Shown here piece by piece: positions 18,385 to 26,126 of a stretch of 64,000 nt of DNA. The stretch comes from GW2011-AR15 sp964428335 (GTDB taxonomy: Archaea > Nanobdellota > Nanobdellia > Woesearchaeales > GW2011-AR15). A program made the position numbers and the translations under genes. Positions within the stretch are counted from its first letter, which is position 1, and the number at the start of each line of letters is the position of its first letter. Location: the NCBI GenBank assembly GCA_964428335.1, contig CAYRXW010000005.1, forward strand, positions 1 to 64,000, written 5' to 3'. Under the pieces are notes generated by a model. It had not been told where the DNA came from and did not search any database. It saw only the letters and a program-made list of their open reading frames with translations.

Positions 18385-18663
18385 TTAACCAACAGCCCTT
18401 CTGACATCTGTTGTCTCGACGCTGTTCACTTCAGGAATTGTTGAAAGGTCTTCTTCCAAAGGATCAAGATTTCCTTTTGCTTCATCCATTACAAACATTA
18501 TCTGCAGTGCCCTTAGGCCAAATGCAACTTCCTGGACTTCTGCTTTGTGATTGTCAAAGCCTGTAAAATTCTTTATTTTTTTCACTGCCTCATGCTCAAT
18601 CTTTTTCATGTCTGCCTGTGGGCTTTCTCCCATCAGCTTCATTGTGACTACAACATCTGTCAT
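18385..18663 (-). CDS. ef1b: Translation elongation factor aEF1B (EF-1 beta)
   Basis: Exchanges GDP for GTP on elongation factor 1A. The 92-residue protein is the archaeal short form, equal to the eukaryotic EF1B-alpha C-terminal domain. It has a start of MTDVVVTMKLMGESP, an EVAFGLRALQIMFVMDE core and a C-terminus ending in VNSVETTDVRRAVG. It starts one base after the stop of a small zinc-ribbon gene, a pairing seen in many archaea. Confidence 0.95.
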   Translation of the reverse strand: MTDVVVTMKLMGESPQADMKKIEHEAVKKIKNFTGFDNHKAEVQEVAFGLRALQIMFVMDEAKGNLDPLEEDLSTIPEVNSVETTDVRRAVG

Positions 18664-18664
18664 T

Positions 18665-18829
18665 TTAATTAGGACCTATAAAATTGCATTCAGGACATGA
18701 GTATTTTGCAACTGTTTTCCTGCAGTTTGGGCATCTTACCATATCGTATTTTCCGCAGCCTGGGCATTTAAACTTGGCTGCTCCTGTCATATTTGTAATT
18801 TTTACCTTGCATGAAATGCATGTATCCAT
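18665..18829 (-). CDS. Small zinc-ribbon protein (HVO_2753/COG2888-like)
   Basis: A 54-residue protein with four CxxC motifs (CISC, CPGC, CPNC, CPEC), enough for two zinc ribbons. It matches the small archaeal zinc-finger family often encoded beside aEF1B and thought to bind RNA or act in translation. A GGTGAT site lies upstream of the ATG and a TATA box near 18870-18880. It is first in the operon, with aEF1B beginning one base after its stop. Confidence 0.88.
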   Translation of the reverse strand: MDTCISCKVKITNMTGAAKFKCPGCGKYDMVRCPNCRKTVAKYSCPECNFIGPN

Positions 18830-18898
18830 AAAGTATCACCTATTTCTCATCGGATTGAAAGGGTATTTAAAAAGATTTTGAATGTAAATTCTCCTCTT

Positions 18899-19252
18899 TT
18901 ATCCTGCTCTTGCCCCATTAGGGACAGCTTTTTCTGGCATTGCAAGGACAGGTGTTATTTTGTCTGCATAGCCAATATCAAACAGCATCCCTTCTGAAAG
19001 CACGCCATGGATCATCTTTGGCTCTAGATTCAAGACAAAAAGTGCCTGTTTGCCTTCAATCTCCTTTGGATTTTCCCGTTCTTTTTTCATCCCTACAACA
19101 ATAGTCCTTATCCTGTCTCCAAAGTTCACATTAAGCTTCACCAGCTTGTCTGAATTTGGTACATCATCTACATGCTCTATAGTTCCTATTCTTATATCTA
19201 GTTTTGACAGATAATCAAAACTGATATTTGGCTTAATTTCTGCTGGTTTCAT
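18899..19252 (-). CDS. tRNA-binding domain protein (MetRS beta/EMAPII-like)
   Basis: A stand-alone OB-fold tRNA-binding domain of 117 residues. The pattern LDIRIGTIEHVDDVPNSDKL near residue 18, RTIVVGMKK near 49 and LEPKMIHGVLSEGML near 77 match the C-terminal dimerisation domain of methionyl-tRNA synthetase and Arc1p/EMAPII. Archaea often encode it as a separate beta subunit of MetRS. It follows the M18 aminopeptidase gene by 31 bases, so it may be the last gene of that operon. Confidence 0.9.
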   Translation of the reverse strand: MKPAEIKPNISFDYLSKLDIRIGTIEHVDDVPNSDKLVKLNVNFGDRIRTIVVGMKKERENPKEIEGKQALFVLNLEPKMIHGVLSEGMLFDIGYADKITPVLAMPEKAVPNGARAG

Positions 19253-19283
19253 AGAGACAATAAAAACAGAAGAAATAATAAAA

Positions 19284-20645
19284 TTAACTAAAAAAAGCCC
19301 TGTAAAGCCTGTATGCCTCGTAAAGGTCTATCTTAGATATCACTTCCCTTGGGGAATGCATGCCAAGGACTGCTGGACCTATATCAATTGTATCCATGCC
19401 AAACCTTGAAAGGTATAAAGCTATTGTTCCTCCTCCTCCGATATCAATCTTCCCGATTTCGCAGACCTGGTAAGAAACTTTATTTTTTATTACAAGCTGC
19501 CTTATCTCATTCATATATTCTGCATGCGTATCATTTGCACTGTATTTTCCTCCTGAGCCAGTATATTTTTCTATTACAACTCCCTGGCCCATGATTGCTG
19601 CATTTCTTTCTTCATGAACATCTGGAAAACTTGGGTCAAGTGCTGCTGAAACATCTGCGCTTATAGCTTTTGAATTTCTTAGCATTTCTTTTACAGATAT
19701 GCCTAGTTTTAATTTATTTACAAGCATTTCTGCAAAATGATGTAACACGTAGCTTTGTGCTCCAGTATTGCCATAGCTACCTATCTCTTCCTTATCTGAC
19801 CAGAATGCTACTGCTGTTTTTTCTGGAGCTTTAACTTCAATGATTGATTTTAATGTTGCGAAAGCACATGACTTATCATCATGACCATATCCTGCTATCA
19901 TTGATTTGTCAAACCCAATCTCGCTTGGCTTTCCTGCTGGTATAAAATTTAGCTCAGCAAATGCAAAATCATCCTCATCAATCCCATATTTCTGGTTTAA
20001 TATCCTTAAGACATTCAGCTTTACCTTGTCTTTTGTCTCCTTGTCTTCTACAGGGATGTTTCCAATGAAAATCATGAGCTGCTCTGCATCTACAAATTCA
20101 GATGCTGATTTCTCCATCTGTTTTTTGGCAAGATGCGGCAATAGGTCAGACATGATGAACCTTGGGTCATTCTCATTTTCACCGATGTTAAACTCAATCT
20201 TCTTTCCCTGCTTTGTATGGATGACACCATATAATGCCAAATCTGTATTAAGCCATTGGTATTTTTTTACACCACCATAATAATGAGTCTTCATCAAGGC
20301 GATATTTGCAATCTCAAGCAATGGATTTGGCTTTAGGTCAAGCCTTGGTGAATCTATATGTGCTCCAACAAGATTAAATGATTCTTTTTCTTTCCCTACA
20401 ACTGCGCAAAGAACTGATTTTCCCTTGTTATTCCAGTAAACCTTATCTCCAGTTTTTAGTGTGGATGTTTTTTCGATATCCTTAAAGCTGTTTTTTTCCA
20501 GAGCGCTTATGATGGTTCTTGCAGCTTTTCTTTCTGTCTTTGAGTTTGCCAAAAAGTCCATATATTCATCCGCGAACTTAAATACTTCTTTTGTATCTTT
20601 TTTCCATGCTGTCTGCCTGTTTCTAAGTAGTATGTCTTTTTTCAT
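19284..20645 (-). CDS. M18 family aminopeptidase
   Basis: A zinc-dependent peptidase that removes N-terminal residues from peptides. The metal and catalytic segments are visible: GAHIDSPRLDLKPNP at ~95-109, GYGHDDKSCAFATL at ~245, SDKEEIGSYGNTGAQS near 282 with the catalytic Glu, and DIGPAVLGMHSPREV near the C-terminus. At 453 residues it fits the family, known from yeast aminopeptidase I and bacterial ApeB. It begins inside the endonuclease IV stop (four-base overlap), so the two are coupled. M18 is uncommon in archaea compared with M42. Confidence 0.92.
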   Translation of the reverse strand: MKKDILLRNRQTAWKKDTKEVFKFADEYMDFLANSKTERKAARTIISALEKNSFKDIEKTSTLKTGDKVYWNNKGKSVLCAVVGKEKESFNLVGAHIDSPRLDLKPNPLLEIANIALMKTHYYGGVKKYQWLNTDLALYGVIHTKQGKKIEFNIGENENDPRFIMSDLLPHLAKKQMEKSASEFVDAEQLMIFIGNIPVEDKETKDKVKLNVLRILNQKYGIDEDDFAFAELNFIPAGKPSEIGFDKSMIAGYGHDDKSCAFATLKSIIEVKAPEKTAVAFWSDKEEIGSYGNTGAQSYVLHHFAEMLVNKLKLGISVKEMLRNSKAISADVSAALDPSFPDVHEERNAAIMGQGVVIEKYTGSGGKYSANDTHAEYMNEIRQLVIKNKVSYQVCEIGKIDIGGGGTIALYLSRFGMDTIDIGPAVLGMHSPREVISKIDLYEAYRLYRAFFS

Positions 20646-21478
20646 ATTTTCACTCCCTCATATGTTTTTTTTAATAATAATGCGTCTTCTTCAATATTTG
20701 GACTTTCACAAATAACACAGCCTTTAACTTTAAAATCCTTCCATATGCCAGCTAGCTCCTTGTAGTTCATATCTGATTCATTTAATATAAGATGGTTTTT
20801 CTCTCCTTTTTCACCGTAATTTATTCCTGAAAGATGTATATGCATGTTGCTCAATCCTTCTTTTCCGAGGTACTCTTCAACATCTTCCAATACTTTCCTG
20901 AATTCCGTTTCTGTATTATATTTTCCGTTTGTCCTTGCATGTATATGCGAAAAGTCAAAGACAGGCATGACTTTGTCAGTCTCCTGGCTTATCTTCAAAA
21001 GCTCAATATAATCCCCAAACTGAGTTGGCTTTCCAGTAGTCTCAGGCCTAATCCATACATCTATTCCTTTTTCAATTAATTCTTTTGATATCTTTTCTAT
21101 GTTTTCTTTTACCGGCTTATATGCCTCTTCTTTAGTTGATTTCATATAAAATCCAGGGTGAAAGCATACTGACCAGCCACCGCAGGCATGAAGGATTTCA
21201 GCTGATTTTGTAATCCTATAAATGCTTGCATGAACTTTTGCAGAATCATCTGAATTAAGGTTGATGAAATACGGTGCATGGCACGTCAAGACAACGTCAT
21301 TTTTCTTAGAAGCTTCTTTTATTACTGGAGCCTTTTCTTTTGAGATATTTATGCTATGGACAAATTCAAGCTCCATGCATCCAAGACCTAAAGCACTGAC
21401 TTTCTTTATTCCTTCTTCTGTATTTCTTGGATTAGTTGACAAAGGTATGCCAGCTGTTCCAAAAAGAAGCTTATCCAT
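20642..21478 (-). CDS. nfo: Endonuclease IV-like AP endonuclease
   Basis: A TIM-barrel enzyme that cuts DNA 5' to abasic sites. Zinc ligands are seen in CHAPYFINLN (near residue 76), CFHPGFY (~109), RPETTGK (~143), VFDFSHIHAR (~173), HIHLSGI (~213) and the terminal CESPNIEED. Length is 278 residues. The ATG is preceded 26 bases upstream by TTTTAAAT, so the message is probably leaderless. With the Ogg glycosylase at 32 kb it gives the window two base-excision repair enzymes. Confidence 0.9.
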   Translation of the reverse strand: MDKLLFGTAGIPLSTNPRNTEEGIKKVSALGLGCMELEFVHSINISKEKAPVIKEASKKNDVVLTCHAPYFINLNSDDSAKVHASIYRITKSAEILHACGGWSVCFHPGFYMKSTKEEAYKPVKENIEKISKELIEKGIDVWIRPETTGKPTQFGDYIELLKISQETDKVMPVFDFSHIHARTNGKYNTETEFRKVLEDVEEYLGKEGLSNMHIHLSGINYGEKGEKNHLILNESDMNYKELAGIWKDFKVKGCVICESPNIEEDALLLKKTYEGVKI

Positions 21479-21546
21479 GCCAGAAATTAAGCTATTGGGT
21501 TTTAAATAGCTATTGCTTTATAATATAAATAATTAAAGATAGATAG

Positions 21547-21930
21547 CTAGGGTGCTTCCATGCAATAAGGCACGCACACAGCTGCGCATCCGTATGACCC
21601 CTTTAGTTTTACAATTGTATTTTTTGCTACCCATTCAATGAAGCCAAGGTTCCTGCTTCCTTTGCTGCCGCAAGGTGATCCGCAGCTATTATAGCAGCCG
21701 TCACAGCTCTCCATTTCATGCAACTGCTCTCTTAAATGAGCTTTTTCTTCTTCTCTAATTGAGTCATTTATGTGTGTAAGAATTGCCTTATTTTCTACCA
21801 TCCTTTCTTGACAACTTTCATATGCAACGATGTACGCTTTCCTCTCTAGGTTTGCATCTCTGGTATAAAACAAGAGAATAACCATCGACAATCCTAAGAT
21901 AATGCTTACTAAATATATTCTATGGTTCAT
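21547..21930 (-). CDS. Small membrane-anchored Cys-rich protein
   Basis: A 127-residue protein with one N-terminal membrane helix (YLVSIILGLSMVILLFY). A polar helical or coiled-coil part follows to ~residue 72. The C-terminal segment has eight cysteines (CDGCYNSCGSPCG, then CAAVCVPYC). The Cys part is probably outside the cell and disulfide-bonded. I recognise no family. A TATA-like AATTTATTAAAT lies 26 bases before the ATG. It stands alone between two minus-strand genes with its own promoter. Confidence 0.75.
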   Translation of the reverse strand: MNHRIYLVSIILGLSMVILLFYTRDANLERKAYIVAYESCQERMVENKAILTHINDSIREEEKAHLREQLHEMESCDGCYNSCGSPCGSKGSRNLGFIEWVAKNTIVKLKGSYGCAAVCVPYCMEAP

Positions 21931-21976
21931 ATCTATAATTTAATTTATTAAATTTATATTGTTTTCTAATTGCAAA

Positions 21977-22840
21977 TTATATCAGAAAAGAGCTAATCAA
22001 AGGAAGTGTTATTGCCGAAAGTATAGTTGAGATTATAATACTATAAAGAACTGCTTTCTTATCCATAGGATACTCTTCAGCAAGAGAAAATGTTGTGACA
22101 GCGACAGGCATTGCCGCTTCAATTATTGCAATTGTCCATGACCTGTCAATGAAATAAAAAATCAAAGGAAGGGCTAATAACTTTAAGCTAGTTATGATAA
22201 CTGCATGCTTGAATGATGAATCAAATTCAATCTTCCTTGCTAGAAATAACCCAAGAGCAACAAGAGCTGTAGGAGATGCTGTCTGCGCAAGCATGACTAT
22301 TGTTTTTGAAGCAAACTCTGGAAGCTGTATCTTTAAGAAAGAAAATAAGATACCAAGGGCTACTGCAAGAAGAAGCGGGTTTTTCAAAAGCCTGGAAAGG
22401 TTTATTGACTTGTGCTTGGAATGGTCAAGATAAGTTATCAGGAAGCCAAAAAAGACAATCAGAGATGATGCTATTATTATTCCAACAATTTGCTCTGAAC
22501 CAATCATTAAAGAAGTTATGAACGGAAAACCCAGGTAAGCAATGTTTCCAAAGACAATGCAGATAAGGTAAGTATTCCTGATCTCCTTGCTTGATTTTGA
22601 GAGGCTGATTAAAATGACAAAAGATACAGCCAAAAGAACAAGCATATTCCTTAGGAAAAGAGAGCTGTCTATCTCTTTAAGTGTTATGAAACTATTGAAT
22701 ATCAATGCAGGAAAAGCAAGATAAAGCGCATAATTATTCAGTGCCTTTATCCATGAATCATCTGCAATCTTTACTATCTTTAGAAAAGAACCTAAAGCTA
22801 TGATAAGGAATAAGGGAAGTATTGTGAAAATGATGTTCAT
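21977..22840 (-). CDS. AEC family transporter (auxin efflux carrier-like)
   Basis: A 287-residue integral membrane protein with about ten hydrophobic helices across the whole length. The N-terminal half has FPALIFNSFITL and the C-terminal half has AMPVAVTTFSLAEEYPMDKKA, both typical of the auxin efflux carrier/malonate permease (AEC) family. These carry organic anions; the substrate here cannot be read. A TATA box (GTATAAAAGC) is ~26 bases before the ATG, and an inverted repeat covers the start codon. Confidence 0.85.
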   Translation of the reverse strand: MNIIFTILPLFLIIALGSFLKIVKIADDSWIKALNNYALYLAFPALIFNSFITLKEIDSSLFLRNMLVLLAVSFVILISLSKSSKEIRNTYLICIVFGNIAYLGFPFITSLMIGSEQIVGIIIASSLIVFFGFLITYLDHSKHKSINLSRLLKNPLLLAVALGILFSFLKIQLPEFASKTIVMLAQTASPTALVALGLFLARKIEFDSSFKHAVIITSLKLLALPLIFYFIDRSWTIAIIEAAMPVAVTTFSLAEEYPMDKKAVLYSIIISTILSAITLPLISSFLI

Positions 22841-22855
22841 CAGTAGACTGATGAA
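22836..22855. repeat. 8-base inverted repeat over the AEC gene start
   Basis: TTCATCAG (22836-22843) and CTGATGAA (22848-22855) are perfect inverted copies around TAGA. The left arm contains the ATG of the minus-strand AEC transporter, so the repeat could be an operator or a 5' hairpin hiding the start. Confidence 0.5.
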
Positions 22856-22932
22856 ACAATAGTATAAAAGCTTTTTTACTTGCTGAATTATAAAGCGAAA
22901 CTTATAAAAAAGCCTTTCTAATCAAACATGTC

Positions 22933-24369
22933 ATGGAATCAACACAGTTCATAATTTTTGGAGCTACAGGGGACCTGACGCACAGAAAGTTAATCCCTGC
23001 ACTGTATAAGCTTCACTTGAAAAATAACCTGCCTAAGGACTTTGCAATAGTTGCTGTCGCCAGAAGAGAAAAAACCCATGATGAATTCAGGGAAGAGGCA
23101 TTAAAATCATTAACCCAATATGTTAAAAATGTTGATCTGGTGAAAGCTAACGAATTAATGTCAATCCTCTATTATTTCAAGAATAATTTTGATACTGATA
23201 ATTACCAGGGACTAAAGGACTATCTGGATGAACTTGATATAAAACATGGGACTAAAGGAAACAGGATATTTTACCTTGCAACTTTACCAGATCATTTTGA
23301 AGTAATTGCTAATAACTTGCAGGCACATAATTTCCTGAACAGGAAAGATGATAAAAAGTACAGGCTGATTATTGAAAAGCCATTTGGGAATGATTTGGAT
23401 TCTGCAACAAAGCTAAATAGAATCATCACAAAGGTGTTTAATGAAGATGAGATTTTCAGGATAGACCATTACCTTGGCAAGGAAACTGTCCAGAACCTTT
23501 TTGCGCTCAGGTTCGCCAACCAGATTTTTATGCCGATATGGAATTCAGAAAGCATTGACAATATCCAGATTACTGTTGCTGAAGAATTAGGAGTTGGCAC
23601 AAGGGCAGGATTTTACGATAAGTACGGAGCTATAAAGGATATGATGCAAAACCATATCATGCAGATTCTTTCTTTGATCGCAATGGAAGAGCCAAAGGCA
23701 TTTGCAACCCAGGAAATAAAAGACAAAAAGGTCCAGGTAATGAAGGCCATGAGCGCAAAAGATGTTGTGTTTGCCCAGTACATACACGGGAAAAATATCC
23801 CCTATGTTGAAGAACCTGGAATTGGTGAAGGGTCAAGGACTGAAACTTTTGCAGCATTAAAGCTTTTCATAAACAACAACAGATGGAGAGGAACTCCTAT
23901 ATATTTAAGAACCGGAAAATGCCTGAAAGAAAAAATCTCAGAGATTGTGGTTTATTTTAAGCCGACAGAAACAAACATTTTCAGCCAAGAAGTTAAACCA
24001 AATGTACTGATAATAAAACTTCAGCCTGATGAAAGCATCAGTCTTAGGTTTAATGCAAAGATGCCTGGAAATGAATTCAAGATGGATAGGGTAAGCATGG
24101 ATTTTTGCTATGACTGCCTGTTTGACATGAATACTCCTGAGGCTTATGAAAAACTTGTTTATGATGCGTTCCTTGGTGACAGCAGCCTTTTCACAAGATG
24201 GGATGAAGTGCAGGCTTTATGGAAGATAATAGACCCAATAACAAAATACATGAAAATGCATCCTGATAAGCTCTTATATTACCCTTCAGGCAGCTGGGGA
24301 CCAAAGCAGGCAGATGAACTATTAACTTTGAACGGCCATCACTGGAGGCTTAGGGATGGAAAGCCTTGA
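22933..24369 (+). CDS. zwf: Glucose-6-phosphate 1-dehydrogenase
   Basis: Oxidises glucose-6-phosphate to 6-phosphogluconolactone with reduction of NADP(+). The nucleotide-binding GATGDLTHRKL is at 10-20, EKPFG at 148-152, and the active-site RIDHYLGKE at 176-184. The length of 478 residues is standard for the bacterial/eukaryotic family. The oxidative pentose phosphate pathway is absent from most archaea, so this gene was probably gained from bacteria. It overlaps the lactonase gene by 14 bases. TATAAAAAAG upstream gives a leaderless start at 22933. Confidence 0.95.
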   Translation: MESTQFIIFGATGDLTHRKLIPALYKLHLKNNLPKDFAIVAVARREKTHDEFREEALKSLTQYVKNVDLVKANELMSILYYFKNNFDTDNYQGLKDYLDELDIKHGTKGNRIFYLATLPDHFEVIANNLQAHNFLNRKDDKKYRLIIEKPFGNDLDSATKLNRIITKVFNEDEIFRIDHYLGKETVQNLFALRFANQIFMPIWNSESIDNIQITVAEELGVGTRAGFYDKYGAIKDMMQNHIMQILSLIAMEEPKAFATQEIKDKKVQVMKAMSAKDVVFAQYIHGKNIPYVEEPGIGEGSRTETFAALKLFINNNRWRGTPIYLRTGKCLKEKISEIVVYFKPTETNIFSQEVKPNVLIIKLQPDESISLRFNAKMPGNEFKMDRVSMDFCYDCLFDMNTPEAYEKLVYDAFLGDSSLFTRWDEVQALWKIIDPITKYMKMHPDKLLYYPSGSWGPKQADELLTLNGHHWRLRDGKP

Positions 24370-24985
24370 TAAGATTGTAAAGGAAGTATCAAAATATATC
24401 GCTTCCAAAGAAAGAATAGTAATGGCTCTTCCTGGTGGAAGGAGCGTTGTCCCTTTTCTAAAAAAATTCAAAGAAGAGAATATAGACTGGAATAAGATTC
24501 ATTTTTTCATGGTAGATGAACGCCTTGTAAGTATCTCAGATAAGGAAAGCAATTTTAAACATATTTCTGAAGAGTTTTTTTCAGAATTGATAGCTAGTGG
24601 AAAATTAAGCCCATTCAACCTGCATCCTTTCATGATTGAGAAAGGCACAAGAGAATATGAGGCTAAGCTTAAGTCATTTGGAGGAAAGTTTGATATAATT
24701 GCATTTGGAGTAGGCGAAGATGGCCATATTGGTGCATTATTTCCTGATTACTCTGTCCTGGATGAATCTGAGTATTTTTTTGAACTTCATGAATCTCCAA
24801 AACCTCCAAAAGACAGGATGAGCTCTTCAAGGAAACTTATCCAAAGATGTGATATGGCAATCCTGCTTTTTGTAGGAGATAAAAAAGAAGCATATAACCA
24901 TTTCATTGATGAAAAAATCTCTTGGAAAAAATGCCCTGCAAAAATAGTAAAAGATAAGGCACTAGTTTATACAGATTTCAATTAA
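24356..24985 (+). CDS. pgl: 6-phosphogluconolactonase (DevB type)
   Basis: Hydrolyses the lactone made by the dehydrogenase encoded just upstream. The core motif FGVGEDGHIGALFP near residue 120 is diagnostic, with PGGRS at ~26 and MVDERLV near 52 also matching the NagB/RpiA-like fold. At 209 residues it is slightly short. It begins 14 bases inside the upstream gene, so the pair is translationally coupled. No 6-phosphogluconate dehydrogenase is seen nearby. Confidence 0.93.
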   Translation: MESLDKIVKEVSKYIASKERIVMALPGGRSVVPFLKKFKEENIDWNKIHFFMVDERLVSISDKESNFKHISEEFFSELIASGKLSPFNLHPFMIEKGTREYEAKLKSFGGKFDIIAFGVGEDGHIGALFPDYSVLDESEYFFELHESPKPPKDRMSSSRKLIQRCDMAILLFVGDKKEAYNHFIDEKISWKKCPAKIVKDKALVYTDFN

Positions 24986-25037
24986 TTAACAAATTCTAAC
25001 ATCATCTTTTTATTGACTGGTCTTTTTTTATATTAAT

Positions 25038-26123
25038 ATGGACGCAAAACAGTTTGCCGGCGATAAGATTCTTAGGCATAAAGAAAGGATTGATGAATTT
25101 TTTTCTAGTGGATATTCAAAACCTATCACTGCAGAATTTGATATGACTAATATCTGCAATCACGACTGCCCTTTCTGTTTTGGATATTATAAAAGAAAAG
25201 AAAATGTGAACCATATATCAAAAGAAGATGCTATGGATGTTCTTAGCCAGATGAAAGAAATTGGTGTGAAAGCTGTTACCTTCACTGGTGGAGGAGACCC
25301 GCTAGTAAACAGGAACACTGTTGACTCCATTGAATATGCAAGTTCACTTGGAATGGATGTTGCGCTTATAACAAATGGCCTTGCATTAAATGAGGATTAT
25401 TCAAAACGCCTAGTAAAAATATGCAAATGGATAAGGATATCTGTTGATGCAGATTCTCCAGAAACTTACCTCAAAACACATGGTGTTGGAGAAAAAGCAT
25501 GGAAAAAGATGCTTGATAACCTAAGGTTTTTAGTAAATCAAAAAAAAGAGATCAAAAGCGATTGTACAATTGGGGTAGGCTATCTTACAATGCCTGAAAC
25601 TGTTGGCAAGGAAAAAATGATTTCTTTTGTTAAGCTATTTAGGAAAATTGGTGTTGATTATTCGCAGTTCAGACCACTGATGCCGCTTTGGAATGAGCCA
25701 AAGACTATGCAAAAAGATGACTCATTACCCCTAATCCTGGAATGCTTAAAGGAATCTACAAAAGAGTATGATGTGCTTTATTCAAAGCCTAAATATGACC
25801 TTATGGATAAGCCCATAAAAGAATGGAGGCCTTATGACAAATGCCTAGGTGTTAATTTCACTCTGACTGTTTCCGCTGATATGAAGGTTTATGTATGCTG
25901 CCATCACAGAGGGATTGAAAAATACTGCCTTGGAAACTTAAAGAAAGAAAAACTTAAGGAAATATGGGATAAAAGGCAGGAAACTTTTGACAGGATTGAT
26001 TTTAGGGATTGCCCGTATCTATGCAGGAATAACCCTTTTAATATCGTTTTATGGAACATAAAAACCAAAAAGCAGAAAATTGAAGAAATAAAAGAAAAAA
26101 GAAAGCATGAAAACTTTCTCTGA
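25038..26123 (+). CDS. Radical SAM protein with a SPASM-like C-terminus
   Basis: The CNHDCPFC motif (Cys40, Cys44, Cys47) binds the 4Fe-4S cluster that splits SAM into a radical. TFTGGGDPLV near 88 is the GGxP-like SAM-binding segment. The C-terminal part has further cysteines (CCHHRG; FRDCPYLC), as in SPASM domains that hold auxiliary clusters in peptide- and cofactor-modifying enzymes. The length of 361 residues fits. The substrate is unknown and no small peptide gene is seen next to it. ATG lies ~26 bases after TTTTTATT. It converges with cdc48, with four bases between the ends. Confidence 0.85.
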   Translation: MDAKQFAGDKILRHKERIDEFFSSGYSKPITAEFDMTNICNHDCPFCFGYYKRKENVNHISKEDAMDVLSQMKEIGVKAVTFTGGGDPLVNRNTVDSIEYASSLGMDVALITNGLALNEDYSKRLVKICKWIRISVDADSPETYLKTHGVGEKAWKKMLDNLRFLVNQKKEIKSDCTIGVGYLTMPETVGKEKMISFVKLFRKIGVDYSQFRPLMPLWNEPKTMQKDDSLPLILECLKESTKEYDVLYSKPKYDLMDKPIKEWRPYDKCLGVNFTLTVSADMKVYVCCHHRGIEKYCLGNLKKEKLKEIWDKRQETFDRIDFRDCPYLCRNNPFNIVLWNIKTKKQKIEEIKEKRKHENFL

Positions 26124-26126
26124 TTT

